Of a DNA stretch of 64,000 nucleotides, positions 46,801 through 56,307 are shown one piece after another. Origin of the DNA: Lindgomyces ingoldianus. Taxonomy: Eukaryota > Ascomycota > Dothideomycetes > Pleosporales > Lindgomycetaceae. Position numbers and translations under genes: made by a program. The notes beneath the pieces are model-generated. The model saw only the letters and a program-made list of their open reading frames with translations. It was not told the origin of the DNA and ran no database searches. Position 1 is the first letter of the stretch; the number at the start of each line of letters is the position of its first letter. The stretch is taken from assembly GCF_010093535.1 (NCBI RefSeq), contig NW_022985174.1, forward strand, positions 138,548 through 202,547, read 5' to 3'.

Positions 46801-47023
46801 CCCAGTAATGGAAGGGAATAGAGGGAGTGTGTGGGAGGGCTGGGGACTTTGCATTGATAGGGGTGTGGGGATGGGGGATGAGGAGAGGAAAGGTGCGGTC
46901 GTGAGGGTAGAAGTAGGGTCAGGTGCGGCAGAGAGGGAGGTTCGGGAATGGGAGACTAGAAGGGCGATGGATGCGGTTATGGAAGAGGGCGAAGAGGACA
47001 GGGGAGAGGGGATAGAGAAGTGA
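43895..47023 (+). CDS. Large fungal protein of unknown function
   Basis: A single exon of 1,042 residues. The first ~80 residues look like a folded domain (FGIVVDVLDDRFLHLQDVTG, with YSQNVLVYKMDMSHEMIMGS). A second ordered, helical part at about 140-390 contains RNSYYAACFQSRQRAIYLLL and QYFKNQPYARAQFFYAEKVR. The middle (about 400-850) is disordered, with an acidic run (DESSDEDGSDSEYFN) at about 470 and long Ser/Pro/Gln stretches. The C-terminal ~190 residues seem ordered again (PSPLGIPVLIYLPKILFPEP), ending in a Glu-rich tail. I do not recognise the family. The mix of ordered ends and an acidic, disordered middle suggests a nuclear or scaffold protein, but this is inference. A 249-codon antisense frame is a shadow. 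Confidence 0.85.
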   Translation: MASFGIVVDVLDDRFLHLQDVTGNVRPFPTLVPYEDYSQNVLVYKMDMSHEMIMGSMQQFTVCCAKQSGKETWSWVVQWEVEKSSPAITHDSAPAPKKLRIGRTDLDLGLSPKLPFTTAFPPSSPKIKPRAPLRTGIGQRRLDPGLMEEEGLLRILIDIVQCDDRIVPNLIEFLYNWIDFYEGDGHALQCAMHQEIPSLWDFECHPLVLPGVKKAREQKAQDMKKSEAKPDEKPDVTALEEDIELSERMQYHEKRFGIQPPKIEVPITPLINIPKDMRKRNSYYAACFQSRQRAIYLLLEAGITMKQINNYIKLQKMPPKETPEEGAGGGLTQYFKNQPYARAQFFYAEKVRDMRKKWTETVISTRLGREAQYAARTAEIEASVTALQGSPETERNASGHLYVPPPIIPPTPSQSNAPETAPNPCQLTSPLSSIETEHRVGHTARVETVPAFLSGRLKSNRFASARPAKKVNKDESSDEDGSDSEYFNIDGEPVSDEDDVRMDTNDAPGNLNMGVTLQPSATAPTRNAQPRNIAAYLQSLSPAQIQDLMPMINAARQPGSNFIMPPAYATHAATHGQPSHSNVGSANVVSAPAIAAGSQIGSQPSGSNGSADEDAKDVKGDNLEEFGDMEEDADEDRDGIPTSAALPEASTQYPREGSTSIPQASSGLTQGFQPLSFSAQFTAPAQPLPSLLASPRARSSSTQDGASRQLAWGAPSILFRAPQSPLDQILQNVHQNPVTTQTPARFRSPPSQSNAQPPTGAQQLRLSAGLASNSQRLPSVFSQPPMPSLSRTPPSPLELPTTTPASTLAKLAFLMAPKVPSPLGIPVLIYLPKILFPEPETLDRTDAILLGYIQPGTGGSEKTDMRIEKALFLPEDLSERFRWKVKQGTLEVLETYAAPATAAWSKMPATPSTTSEYFFSPSSSPKRNAEQLHTSHKSIYDKLFQAYNLMVNTPDRESQLTKRWRCSPDPVMEGNRGSVWEGWGLCIDRGVGMGDEERKGAVVRVEVGSGAAEREVREWETRRAMDAVMEEGEEDRGEGIEK

Positions 47024-48535
47024 GAGGAGAGGAATCATTGTGTGAGTGTTTCGATTGGGCTTGAGGCTGACATCAGAGGCGCGCCTCTCAAGACTCCGTG
47101 TTTGTGAGTTGAGCAGTAATTATTCTCCTCCAAAGTCACGAAATTAATTCAGTAGAAGCTGCGGATCAGCACGCTGAGGCATAGTTTCATGACCTCCGAA
47201 ATGCTTACTCAGTGCTGGTTAATGTGCTAAAATTCTTCAGGGGAAAAGTTCATTGCAATGGTGTCACAGTTCTATTTCTAGACTTGGAGTTCCTTTCACC
47301 CATTCAGGGTTGGTGAATTCGAGCTGGCATGGCCATGAGCTGGGTTAATTTGCTAATAAACTCTCGTCGCTAGAATAAAAAACTTCGTAGATGCCCATTT
47401 CAGTTGCAGTACCTGTCCCAATTTCTTTTCACATCGTTATATAGAGAAGCGCATTCAGATCAAAGCTTTCCAAACTTCTCATCAACAAAGGGCTGACAGT
47501 AATTTCACCAGTACCTGACGTCACTCGAAACGCTCACATCAGCAGCATGGCGAACAGATCATTATCTCAACTCTCCCTATTAGTCACTACATCAAGGTCT
47601 TCATGTGACGAGCGGAGTTGTCTAGCTCACTCAACAATTGCACTTGCCAAAAATGGAAATCCATTTACCTGGTTCTACCTAGCGCGGCACAGGATGCAAA
47701 AAGCTTCAGTCAACCTGCACTCCTCCGCCCCCAACCGCAAATTGCGTTGTAAGAACTATTTTGCGACCCCAAATTCCCGAGCAGTCACGAATAGCCAGCC
47801 ACGTTGTTAAACAATCGGATTCGCCAAGTCCCCGTCTCGCCAGTACGGCTAGTGGTAAGAGTTGAAAGGTTTGGGAGCTAACGAGGACGTGCGTCCCCGC
47901 AGCTGAGATGCATGTGCCGAAGCCTCCTGAGGCAATTTGACGGCCACCCAACTGCATTCCGTTCCATCTGATCATCTAGATCGACGTCTAGCATGAGCTG
48001 ACCCTAGGGTGATCCTTAAATGCCTGGCTTTTGGCCCCTTCGCTGCACTTGGAGATAGTCTTATTCAGGATGGGCTAAGGATGGTCCATCTTCCTTAAAG
48101 CTCGTTCACTCCTCTGGGGCTGAGCTTGAAGCGGCGTGGCGTGGCAGTAATGTTTACCTTTTCTGAGCCGCTATTGGTGCCAGCGCACTTCCAGCCTCTC
48201 CACTTCATCGGTTTTGGACAAAGCTGGTGGTTTGGGCAGTGCTTATCGCCTTGAGGGCGTGCACTGCTGAAAGACTTAATGTGAAAAGCTGACCTTCACT
48301 GAGCATAGCCTGCCTGATTATGGAGGTTCCGATCCAGTACCCAAATTATTAAAGGCTGCCTTCATGGCTTCATGAGATTCACATCTAGAGCTTCGAGGCA
48401 CTCCTTGAGGAGCGTTTCGAGTTTCGTATTCCTCCCTTCCTAGCTTTCGTCTTTGTGTATCTATTTTCTGGGTCTCGCTTCCTCTGTTTGCTTATACATC
48501 CCCTTCACTCTCGCTGAGATTCCAATTCATTCACC
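47024..48535. other. Intergenic, 1.5 kb
   Basis: No gene is supportable; open frames are below 90 codons and overlap on both strands. The last 150 bp are T/C-rich and lead to the peptidase start (TCACCATG), so they are likely its promoter and leader. Confidence 0.5.
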
Positions 48536-50963
48536 ATGCTAATACCAAGCCTTCTCCTTGCCTCAGCAGCTTTTGTTGTTGCACAGAGTCCTACTACAAC
48601 ACTTCCCAGCACACCCTCTAGCTTGACGGAACCCTGTGCCCAAATCAGTGCCACTATCGCATCTGGTGTCGGAAAACTTCTTGCTCAAACCGCATACGAC
48701 TGTCTTAACTCGGTCCCTGTTGATGTCGAAGGGGATTCGAAACTCATCGACGAGCTAAAGATCATTTGGCAATGGCATTCCGAAGTCGGCTGGTTGAAGA
48801 ACACACCGGATACCTGGGAGAACGGGCCGATTGATCTTGAAGGGGAGCTTGACAAGATCAAAGCAAGCCTCAATCAATATCCAAGTGAATATGCTGTCCA
48901 ACTCGCCATCTGGGCGCTAACGATTAGAACGGGGAACTTCCATTTCAATTATCAGCCCGACATTCTTCAGATTTTCTCATGGACCCGACCTGTTGGCGTT
49001 GTCTCTCTCTCCGACGACGGGAAGCAACTTCCAAGAATATTTCTTTCTAACGACGTTGTTCTCTTGAACGAGGCAGAGAATAGTGCCAATCTTCAGATTG
49101 CACCGATCACTCAGATCAACGGGCAAGAGGTGCACTCGTATCTAGAAAAGGTTGCTGCGCGCGAGCAGTATATTTCCCTGGACGGTCGTCTAAATTCAGT
49201 GCACTTTAGGGGACTGGCGGACTCGTCAGTTGGAAGCTTCATGTTGCAAACACAATACGACGGTGGAATTACTAATATTACATTCGCCAACAACACTCAG
49301 CGGTCGTGGAACAATACTGCCTCTACCAGCCAGACTTTCGAAGGGGTCGTGGATGGAGAGTCTTTCTTCAACGCTTACTGCAAAGGAGCAATTTCCGGGT
49401 TCTCAACTAATAATGCGAAAGCGAAAAGGGGTCATCTCAATGCTCCCGTTCAAATTCCCTCCTCATATCACCTCGGCAAGCGTCAAAGTATTCCTACCAA
49501 CTACCCCACCGCTGTGGTTGAAGCCAAAAGCAAAGCCGTTGCAGGTTACTTCCTAAACGCCCCGGGGTACGAAGACGTTGCGGTGCTAAAGATTATCACA
49601 TTCGATCCTACCGGCGACAACAGTGGATCAGAGTTCCAAGCAGCGGTTGACAAGTTCCTTGCCGCATGTATTTCTTCGAAGAAGAAAAAACTTATTATAG
49701 ATCTAAGAGAAAATGGTGGTGGTGCTACAAATCTTTTGCTAGATACTTTTATGCAACTTTTCCCAAAGGAGATTCCGTTTAGCGGCCAGCGGTATCGTGC
49801 CCAGGAACAGTTTGCTCTGATTGGGGATTCGGTGTCTGAGATCTACAATGATAAAGCCTTATTGAAGGCTTATGAAGATTACACACAGGAAAATCTTGAA
49901 GATAGGTATCGCTATTGGGCGTATTGGCGATTTACTACTGCGGAGTACAAGAATTGGAAGGACTGGTTGGAATTTTTTGGCCCGAACGAATTCAACAACG
50001 ATCTCTTCACAACCTTAATGCGATACAATGTAAGCACACCATAATATTCCATATTTTGGACAAACTAACACACAATAGTACTCTAATAGCGATCCAACAA
50101 GTATCCGCCCTTCTGGCTTCTACTTTTCCAATGTCACCAACAGCCCCCTTGCGTTTGAGCCTTCCAACGTTGTTATGTTCACCGACGCACTCTGTGGTTC
50201 CTCTTGTGCCTCCTTTCACGAAGAACTCAAAAACATCGCCGGAATTAAGGCCGTGGTGGTTGGTGGGCGGGCAGCCAACGAGCCCATGGAAACCGTTGCT
50301 GGCACCAAAGGCGGAGAAGTCATTCCTTTGTACAACTTCCCACAATACGGTAAGAAAATGATCGACGCTACAAATCACATTGGCGCTACGTCCCTGGAAA
50401 ATACCGCTGTGAGCGAGCTTGCAGGTGTGAAAAAGGTTTATGTAAGAGTTGGAGATGGGTCTACCCGTATCCAGACCCAGGACCAAATTCGCAAAGGCGA
50501 TACATCAGGTACGCCATTACAGTATATCTACGAAGCTGCAGATTGCAAGATTTTCTATACGCAAGACACACTTTTCGACCCCAGTCTCGCATGGCAGGCT
50601 GTCTGGGATGCTTTCACTGACGACTCCAAATGCGTGGAAGGATCAACAAAAGACCCTTCTTCGATCAGCGGCGGTTATCATCCCTTCGGGCCGGGGCCGC
50701 TTAATAGCAAAGAACTCCCACAACCTAATGGCACTGCATCAGCAACGATAAGTCACATTCCAGGGGGAACCGGATCCGCGATGCCGTATCCAGCAAGAAG
50801 CGCTAATGGAACGGTAACAGTTTCTGGAGGGCCATCGACGTTTGTGCCGGCGTATACTAGCACCACGACGGGTATTGTATCGGTGTTTACGGGAGCGGCA
50901 GCTAGTGCGAGTGCGAAGAAGGCGGCGTTTTATATAATGGCGGGTTTAGGCGCTCTGCTGTGA
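48536..50963 (+). CDS. Secreted S41-family (C-terminal processing) peptidase, possibly GPI-anchored
   Basis: Exons 48,536-50,029 and 50,079-50,963 join in phase 0 across a 49-bp intron (GTAAGC, ACTAAC branch, AATAG), giving 792 residues. A signal peptide (MLIPSLLLASAAFVVAQS) is followed by a Cys-containing N-terminal domain. The peptidase core shows KKLIIDLRENGGGATNLLLD at about 383-402 and the presumed nucleophile region MFTDALCGSSCASFHEELKN at about 529-548 (the Ser-Cys-Ala-Ser segment). This matches fungal S41 peptidases related to bacterial Tsp/CtpA. The C-terminus is Ser/Thr-rich and ends in a hydrophobic tail (KKAAFYIMAGLGALL), which looks like a GPI-anchor signal. It likely acts at the cell surface or outside the cell. 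Substrates of the fungal members are not known to me. Confidence 0.9.
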
Positions 50964-51193
50964 GATAAATGCGTCTAAAGCATCGAGTGTGGCTGCTATC
51001 AATTTAATATTTAGAAGTACTATTGATGGCACTCATATGTGCGCCTCGAAGCGATAGGGTGTTACGCGCCATTTTCTAATCCATCGGGATTGTGCTGGTG
51101 TACGTGGAAGCTTCTTTGGATGGAACGGGAAAGATCATGTCACAATGATTTTCTGTAGACTGACTAATCCATGGGCTCCATAGATCAACAATT

Positions 51194-51685
51194 TTAGTCC
51201 GGCTTTAGTAGTTGTCTATATTTTATATGCAACGCCTCCACAACTGCAACGAAGTTCTCTGTGAACCTGGATTTCGGTAGCTTCTTCATTTCATAGTGTA
51301 AGTAGCCGCCTGCATGCTCGAGGATTAATTAGATGCTCTTGCCGTGGTGGAATCAGCATAGGAAACAGATAATATTGGGGTAGGTGAGGTTTTGGTGGAT
51401 CTCAAGTCTGCAGTAGATGAGCTTTCCCTCTTGCTAGTTCACGATATGGGCTTTAGAGAGGATCTTGAGGGCGCAGATGTGGTTAATGGGTCGGTGGTGG
51501 TCGAGGTATACTTGGCCGAATTTACCGTGGCCGAGAGGGAGACCGATTTCAAAGAGGCTGATGTGTAGCTCTGAAAATGCTGGCAGTGGATCTTCGGATG
51601 TTTTCGAATTGGCTTTGGATGAGGCATGGCTTTCACCGGTTTTCATGTCTTGTTCGGCGGGATCATTACTGGAACCTATTTTCAT
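51194..51685 (-). pseudogene. Aurora-type protein kinase pseudogene (N-lobe fragment)
   Basis: From ATG at 51,685 one minus-strand frame reads through ISLFEIGLPLGHGKFGQVYL (the glycine-rich loop) and ICALKILSKAHIVN (the catalytic Lys), then a TAG at 51,436-51,434. The same frame continues QEGKLIYCRLEIHQNLTYPN, then IICFLC, a TGA where Aurora kinases have Trp or Tyr before FH, FHHGKSI, a TAA, LILEHAGGYLHYEMKKL, and finally ALHIKYRQLLKPD-stop, matching HRDIKPEN in a damaged form. The frame is kept throughout, so point stops, not insertions, killed it; the C-lobe is missing. It is a decayed duplicate of an Ipl1/Ark1-like gene. Confidence 0.8.
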
Positions 51686-52376
51686 AGTATCTTGGAGTGG
51701 TTTACGTCAGGGAAGACGTCCCAATGCATTCTTGAGTTAGTCTAGTTCGGGTCCTTTCGGCTTGGGATGGGGCCTTGTAACATGGGTTGAGGCTGCTTTA
51801 AAGCACCAAGCCTTGCATTCTCACTAGACATTGGCAATGCTATGTAAAAGTCAGAGGCAATAGTATATAGCACAGTGACGCACTGCTGGCCTGATGGCTG
51901 TGTACCTCTTTGGAGCCATGGGCGAAAAGAGGATTTGTTATAAAACTTGTTACGGTGAACTTTCGGGAGAGGGAGTGACACAAGCAGAAGAGCTGTTGAT
52001 GATGTGGTCTATTTTGCCAGGTTAAGATAGAAATATTTAGGCAAGTCAAGCGTTTACAAGCCTTAGCCATGGCAACAGACTTAATCACAGAACCTCTTAC
52101 CTTTGCCACAGTGAAGTGACAGTCAATCACCAAACCCGACTCACCTGCCAACTATGCGCCGAAATCTCCTGTGGCCCAGTCCAAGTCCGCATACCAGTCT
52201 CTAAGCATCCAGTTCCTAACTGCTGTGAATGTGTCATTAGATGCAAAGTGATTTTCTTGAGCACCGCCTTCATCGTTCAGTAGGTCGCCAATGGAGAGGT
52301 TTACAGCAGAGGAACTCCCTGTTCTGGTTTAGTGCAGTCCCTTACTTATCCATATCGGGCATCGCTCCTCGCCCCA
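51686..52376. other. Intergenic, pseudogene flank
   Basis: Short open frames upstream of the kinase pseudogene (for example 51,981-51,742 on minus, ending LKQPQPMLQGPIPSRKDPN) may be remains of its first exon, but I cannot join them. Nothing else is supportable. Confidence 0.35.
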
Positions 52377-52526
52377 TTAACCCGCCACTTTTGACGTATA
52401 TAAAATGTTCGCCCTCCTGTCGCAGGCTTCCTCCTTGTATCTTTCCCTTAATTCTTTAACATAATCCCGTGCCTCTGCTGCTAAGCGGTCTACCACTTTC
52501 TTCGTGTCGCCTGCCTGCTCCCCCAT
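52377..52526 (-). other. Coding-like 49-codon fragment
   Basis: On the minus strand, ATG at 52,526 to TAA at 52,377 encodes MGEQAGDTKKVVDRLAAEAR, then DYVKELRERYKEEACDRRAN and ILYTSKVAG. The strongly helical, charged composition is not what random sequence gives. The frame is also open for six codons upstream of the ATG. It lies 187 bp from the hAT-like insertion. It may be an exon of a decayed gene or of a transposable element. Family unknown. Confidence 0.35.
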
Positions 52527-52704
52527 CTTATTTTCGGCCACCAATCAAAAACTCTCCCTCTCTAATTAGCAACATGCTGCGCGGCTTTCCTAGTTTCCGC
52601 CTAAACGTTCTTTTTACTGTGGAAGGCTATAATGCTGTTGATACGAATTCCGCCCGGACTTGGCTATCTGGCTGCGTTAGTTAGGTTTGACTTAGGACTT
52701 TGAA

Positions 52705-52712
52705 CTCTTATT
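52705..52712. repeat. Left 8-bp target-site duplication
   Basis: CTCTTATT directly outside the left inverted repeat; identical to 53,353-53,360. Confidence 0.88.
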
Positions 52713-53352
52713 CAGGGCTTCCAACGGGCCGTACTACGGTCCGTACAAAGTGAACCGTAACGGTCACGTGTTCAGTACAAACGTACCGAGTTCGTGAGCC
52801 GTACCGTACGTTTAATAATGCCCTAGGTACGGTACGTAGTACAGATTGTATTACCCTTTTAGGAAGTTTGTATACACAGTTATGTTACAGCTATCTAACC
52901 CCTCAGTACCCTAGGATTAGCACAGGGTATATAGGCTCCTAGGCCTCTGTCCCTCTGCCTCTAACCCTAAGGTTTACTCTCGTTACCCCCTATCCTGCAT
53001 TCCCTCTCTGTGACCTGTGTTTCCTAATCAATACCCCTCACACCACACCTCTTGCCGCCTTACAGGCCTCATCTAGTCCTATCTGCTCTTGTTACTAGGG
53101 AGAACTAGTTATTTTATAGTTAATTAGACCTTAATCTTGCGTCTCTAGAGACCTATAGTCTTAGCTGTTTTAACTAGAGTACAGCGTACTTTAATTAAAT
53201 TGTACTACTCGTACAGATCACGTGAGCCGTAACAGTTACAATACGTACACCTACCTCTCCTCCTCCCTGTCGTACGAACGTACACAAAATCTCACCCGTA
53301 CAGGCCTCAAAATCGCCCAATCGTACAGTACTACGCCTCGTTGGAAGCCCTG
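52713..53352. mobile_element. Non-autonomous hAT-like DNA transposon (MITE), 640 bp
   Basis: The two ends are inverted repeats: CAGGGCTTCCAACG at 52,713-52,726, and its reverse complement at 53,339-53,352. Partial complementarity continues inward (GGCCGTACTAC against GGCGTAGTAC). The element is flanked by a perfect 8-bp direct repeat, CTCTTATT, at 52,705-52,712 and 53,353-53,360, as made by hAT transposases. Subterminal regions on both sides are crowded with CGTAC and its palindromes, a likely transposase-binding array. No transposase frame is present, so it must move in trans. Confidence 0.88.
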
Positions 53353-53360
53353 CTCTTATT
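53353..53360. repeat. Right 8-bp target-site duplication
   Basis: CTCTTATT directly outside the right inverted repeat; identical to 52,705-52,712. The perfect match suggests a fairly young insertion. Confidence 0.88.
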
Positions 53361-54927
53361 TTTAGAATATCTTCCCTCTCCTTCTTTTTAGTTCTTTCCT
53401 AGTGCGCTGTTCCGGGGATTTTCACATTTGGTTTCACTATTTACGATTCTGCCTTTACACCTCTCTAGTTTCCTTGTTACGATCTTTCGGCGAAGGTAAC
53501 CTAATCTGGCCACGATACTAATCCGCTCTCCTTCTTCCTGCTCTAACAGCCACCGCCATAACTGGGCCAGAGCTGAGTCTAACCTGCCCCTAGACCTATC
53601 TTCTAGAGCCAATCACGAAAATGCCTCATCTCCTGGCGAAGGGAGAACCATGGCTCTAGGCGGAGCAGCATGTAGGCTATGGAGAGAAACTAGAGAAGAT
53701 AGATTCATTCCTTACTGCTGTGCCCAGGTCCGAAAACCTGCCCTACTAGCTATACTTTATAATTCTGTCTAACATGTTTTACTGCGCGGCTTGCATCTTC
53801 CCCCTCAGCTAGATTGAGTTTGGGTAATGGCATAATATAGTTAGCATGAAAAAGGAAGACAGAACTAGGGTAGCATATTAGATTGCCCTTAGCTAGTAGA
53901 GGCACCACCCTTTAGCTGTACGTCGAGGACTGCTGTAATAGGAGTACGTGGTATTAACCCTGAAGTAGGATGGAGCAACTTCATGCGATTTGAGGAAGGC
54001 TATACCATTTGACGTGCGACGTATCCAATCAAAGAAATACCTCGCCATTGTCTCTACCTCCTCAGCCTTGCTGCCCCCTGGTGGATACCATATTAGCAAT
54101 TACTCCGTTGACTTCCTCTATAAGATGGGCAAGCATCTTTAGCGCCGGTTTCTCTGGAGGAGCACCTTCTCTTCTGGAGAATGAATCCACAGTGTAAGAG
54201 CAATGGGGCTAGGGGTCTTATCCTTGTCCTCGTTCAACATCGCCGTCACGGATCCCTTTAGTCTATTCAGCAAATGGTTATATTTGCTCCCCTTGCTATC
54301 TCCTAACTCGTTTGGTCCACCGGTCTAGATACCAATAGCAACTGGAATCAGAACTGGGACCCAGTGCCTAACTACACCATCCCCCTGTCTGCATTTCCCT
54401 TCCTCCCCTACTTCCCCTCGGAACTATTTTCGAATTTTTGGGCGGAGCAATGCCGCGCTGATTCGTGGATATTTGTTAGGTTAGGAACACAGACGCACTC
54501 GTGTATTCGCATCCATTAAACGAAAATACTTCTCCACTTGCATATCATCCGCAAGTCCGCCGTTGTAGGCTATCTATAAAAATGGGACATGGCATCCAAC
54601 TTCCCGAAGCCGACTACGTCAGTGCCCAACTCAAGCATGCTTTTGCCATAAAGCTGGCTGTTTGCATTCCGTTATGCTCTGGCGGCTGCTCTAGTGACTC
54701 CTCTCCGTCAAATGAGAGATGCTTCACACCAAGTGATGAAACAAACATGATCGTGTGCGAGAAGAGAAAAAGCTTGATGTGTCTGACGAGTTAGCGCCTG
54801 CGCGCTTTCAACACGTTTCGTCCACTAGCAGCACTTCTGACCTCTGCTTCCTTTATCTACCTGAACAGTCCCGCTGTCGTAAATCCTTCGAGCTCCAACC
54901 AAGACGACAAGTTAAATCTAGTATTAT
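53361..54927. other. Decayed region with several coding-like fragments on the minus strand
   Basis: No intact gene. Minus-strand fragments look like former exons: 53,612-53,388 (ALAQLWRWLLEQEEGERISI), 54,099-53,893 (SKAEEVETMARYFFDWIRRT), and about 54,200-54,080 (EGAPPEKPALKMLAHLIEEV, then NGVIANM). The last two overlap in different frames, consistent with a frameshift. I do not recognise them; a transposon-borne gene or a dead host gene are both possible. Confidence 0.35.
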
Positions 54928-55222
54928 CTAACCCTTTCTCGCTACATAACGATCGTCTTTACCGAACCCAAGCGCTGCCACAGTCTGCTGCATTTCCTTT
55001 TCCCGCTCCTCGGGACTCTTTCCAGGTATTCCCAACGCCAAGCGCTCAGAGACATTCAGAGGTGCCTGCATGAATCTAGTGAAGGGTTCGTAATTTTGTT
55101 TACTCTCTTTACATCTACTTTGGTCAATTAAGCTGTTCATGTGTCTCATACTGTCACGTGATTTCGGCTTACCCTGTATCGGTTTCTGTGGCTGATAAGG
55201 AAACTTGGTCCGTTTTAGGCAT
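54928..55222 (-). CDS. Small two-exon hypothetical protein
   Basis: Exons 55,222-55,173 and 55,114-54,928 join in phase 2 across a 58-bp intron (GTAAGC, TTGAC branch region, AGTAG) to give 78 residues: MPKTDQVSLSATETDTGCKE, then FTRFMQAPLNVSERLALGIP, with GKSPEEREKEMQQTVAALGF and the end DDRYVARKG. The protein is soluble, charged and partly helical. The start has an A-rich leader (CCAAC before ATG), and the frame closes exactly through the splice. The family is not recognised, but the shape (short, charged, C-terminal helix) resembles small fungal nuclear or mitochondrial proteins. The first exon is too short to be seen as an ORF. An unspliced 73-codon reading from 55,149 is the alternative. 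Confidence 0.55.
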
Positions 55223-56307
55223 GTTGGCTTTTGAATTCGTAGTTTATTCTATTTGTCTTCGTTTGCCGAATAATTGTTTGGATTTCGACTCTTTGTCTCG
55301 TCTCAGCAGTGCACGTTGCTTTGGAAGCATTGCTTTGGAAGCAAGAGGAAGCCATTATTTTATATTCTCCATGCACTGGTATTTTGATCCTGAAAAATTG
55401 TCAGCCATAAACTCGATCATTAGAGACTTCGCTTTGTGATGTCGGACTGATATCCGAACTGTCGAGGTAGACGAATCTCTCACTTGACGTTAACGCATAG
55501 CCCCGAATTTCGCCCTTTACTTTGTTCGCATGGGCGAATTCGCCAAGAGATGTGGCGTGCGTTCCAGTTCGTTTTGTATCGTACTAGTCCTTGCTATTGT
55601 TTCTTTTACCTTCTTCCGTTGGTCATTTGAATCTTACGGTCGAGGATGCCTAATAACAGTTGTATTGTTCCTACTGGAAAGCCCCTCTAATCTAATATCC
55701 TGCTGTTCCGTTATTTCTATGCCACCTGCCCCCAGCCACCGCCCGTTTCGAGTGCCTGCTCATTCAATACCCTATGTCTCTTCTCTTCGCTTTGCGAGTG
55801 TTATTTTACCCTTCCTACACTGGACAGCTTTAGCTGCGGAATACAATTCTCGACGTGCAAGGCTGAAACCAAGATCAGAATCGCAAGGGGCGGCCTCATT
55901 CAAAAGCCGCTGCAAGGCTTCTTCGTCAAGCTTTGCGTTATATTTCTCTGGTAGCAGAAAACCTATATTCAAATGGGTAGATCGCTACAGTAACCCTTCG
56001 GGTACGGCTATTTCAGCACACTACGGCTATCGGATCATGCTTATCAGTGCTACGACGTTAAACTAAGAGGCTGAGGGTAAGCCTGAAGACACACTTTTGA
56101 AACCCACATGCTGGCTTAAAGTTCGAATTGTCAGAGGGCAGCTTATCTCATTGAGCTCCAGCAACTATATAGGGCAGCGGAAGGTGCGCAAGAGTAGTTA
56201 AAGTCTGTGCAAAGATTTCCGCTAATTGCAACAACGTCTATTAGGTATAAGGCCTGCCTCTCGGTCTACCATTTTACTCTTGGCCGTCGTAAATACTTTG
56301 TGCCATC
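55223..56307. other. Intergenic upstream of the C2H2 gene
   Basis: On the minus strand, 55,972-55,772 contains a coding-like frame (FLLPEKYNAKLDEEALQRLL, then NEAAPCDSDLGFSLARRELY) with stops on both sides; it may be an isolated exon or relic. A 178-codon plus-strand frame across it is probably its shadow. The last ~150 bp should be the C2H2 gene promoter. Confidence 0.4.
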
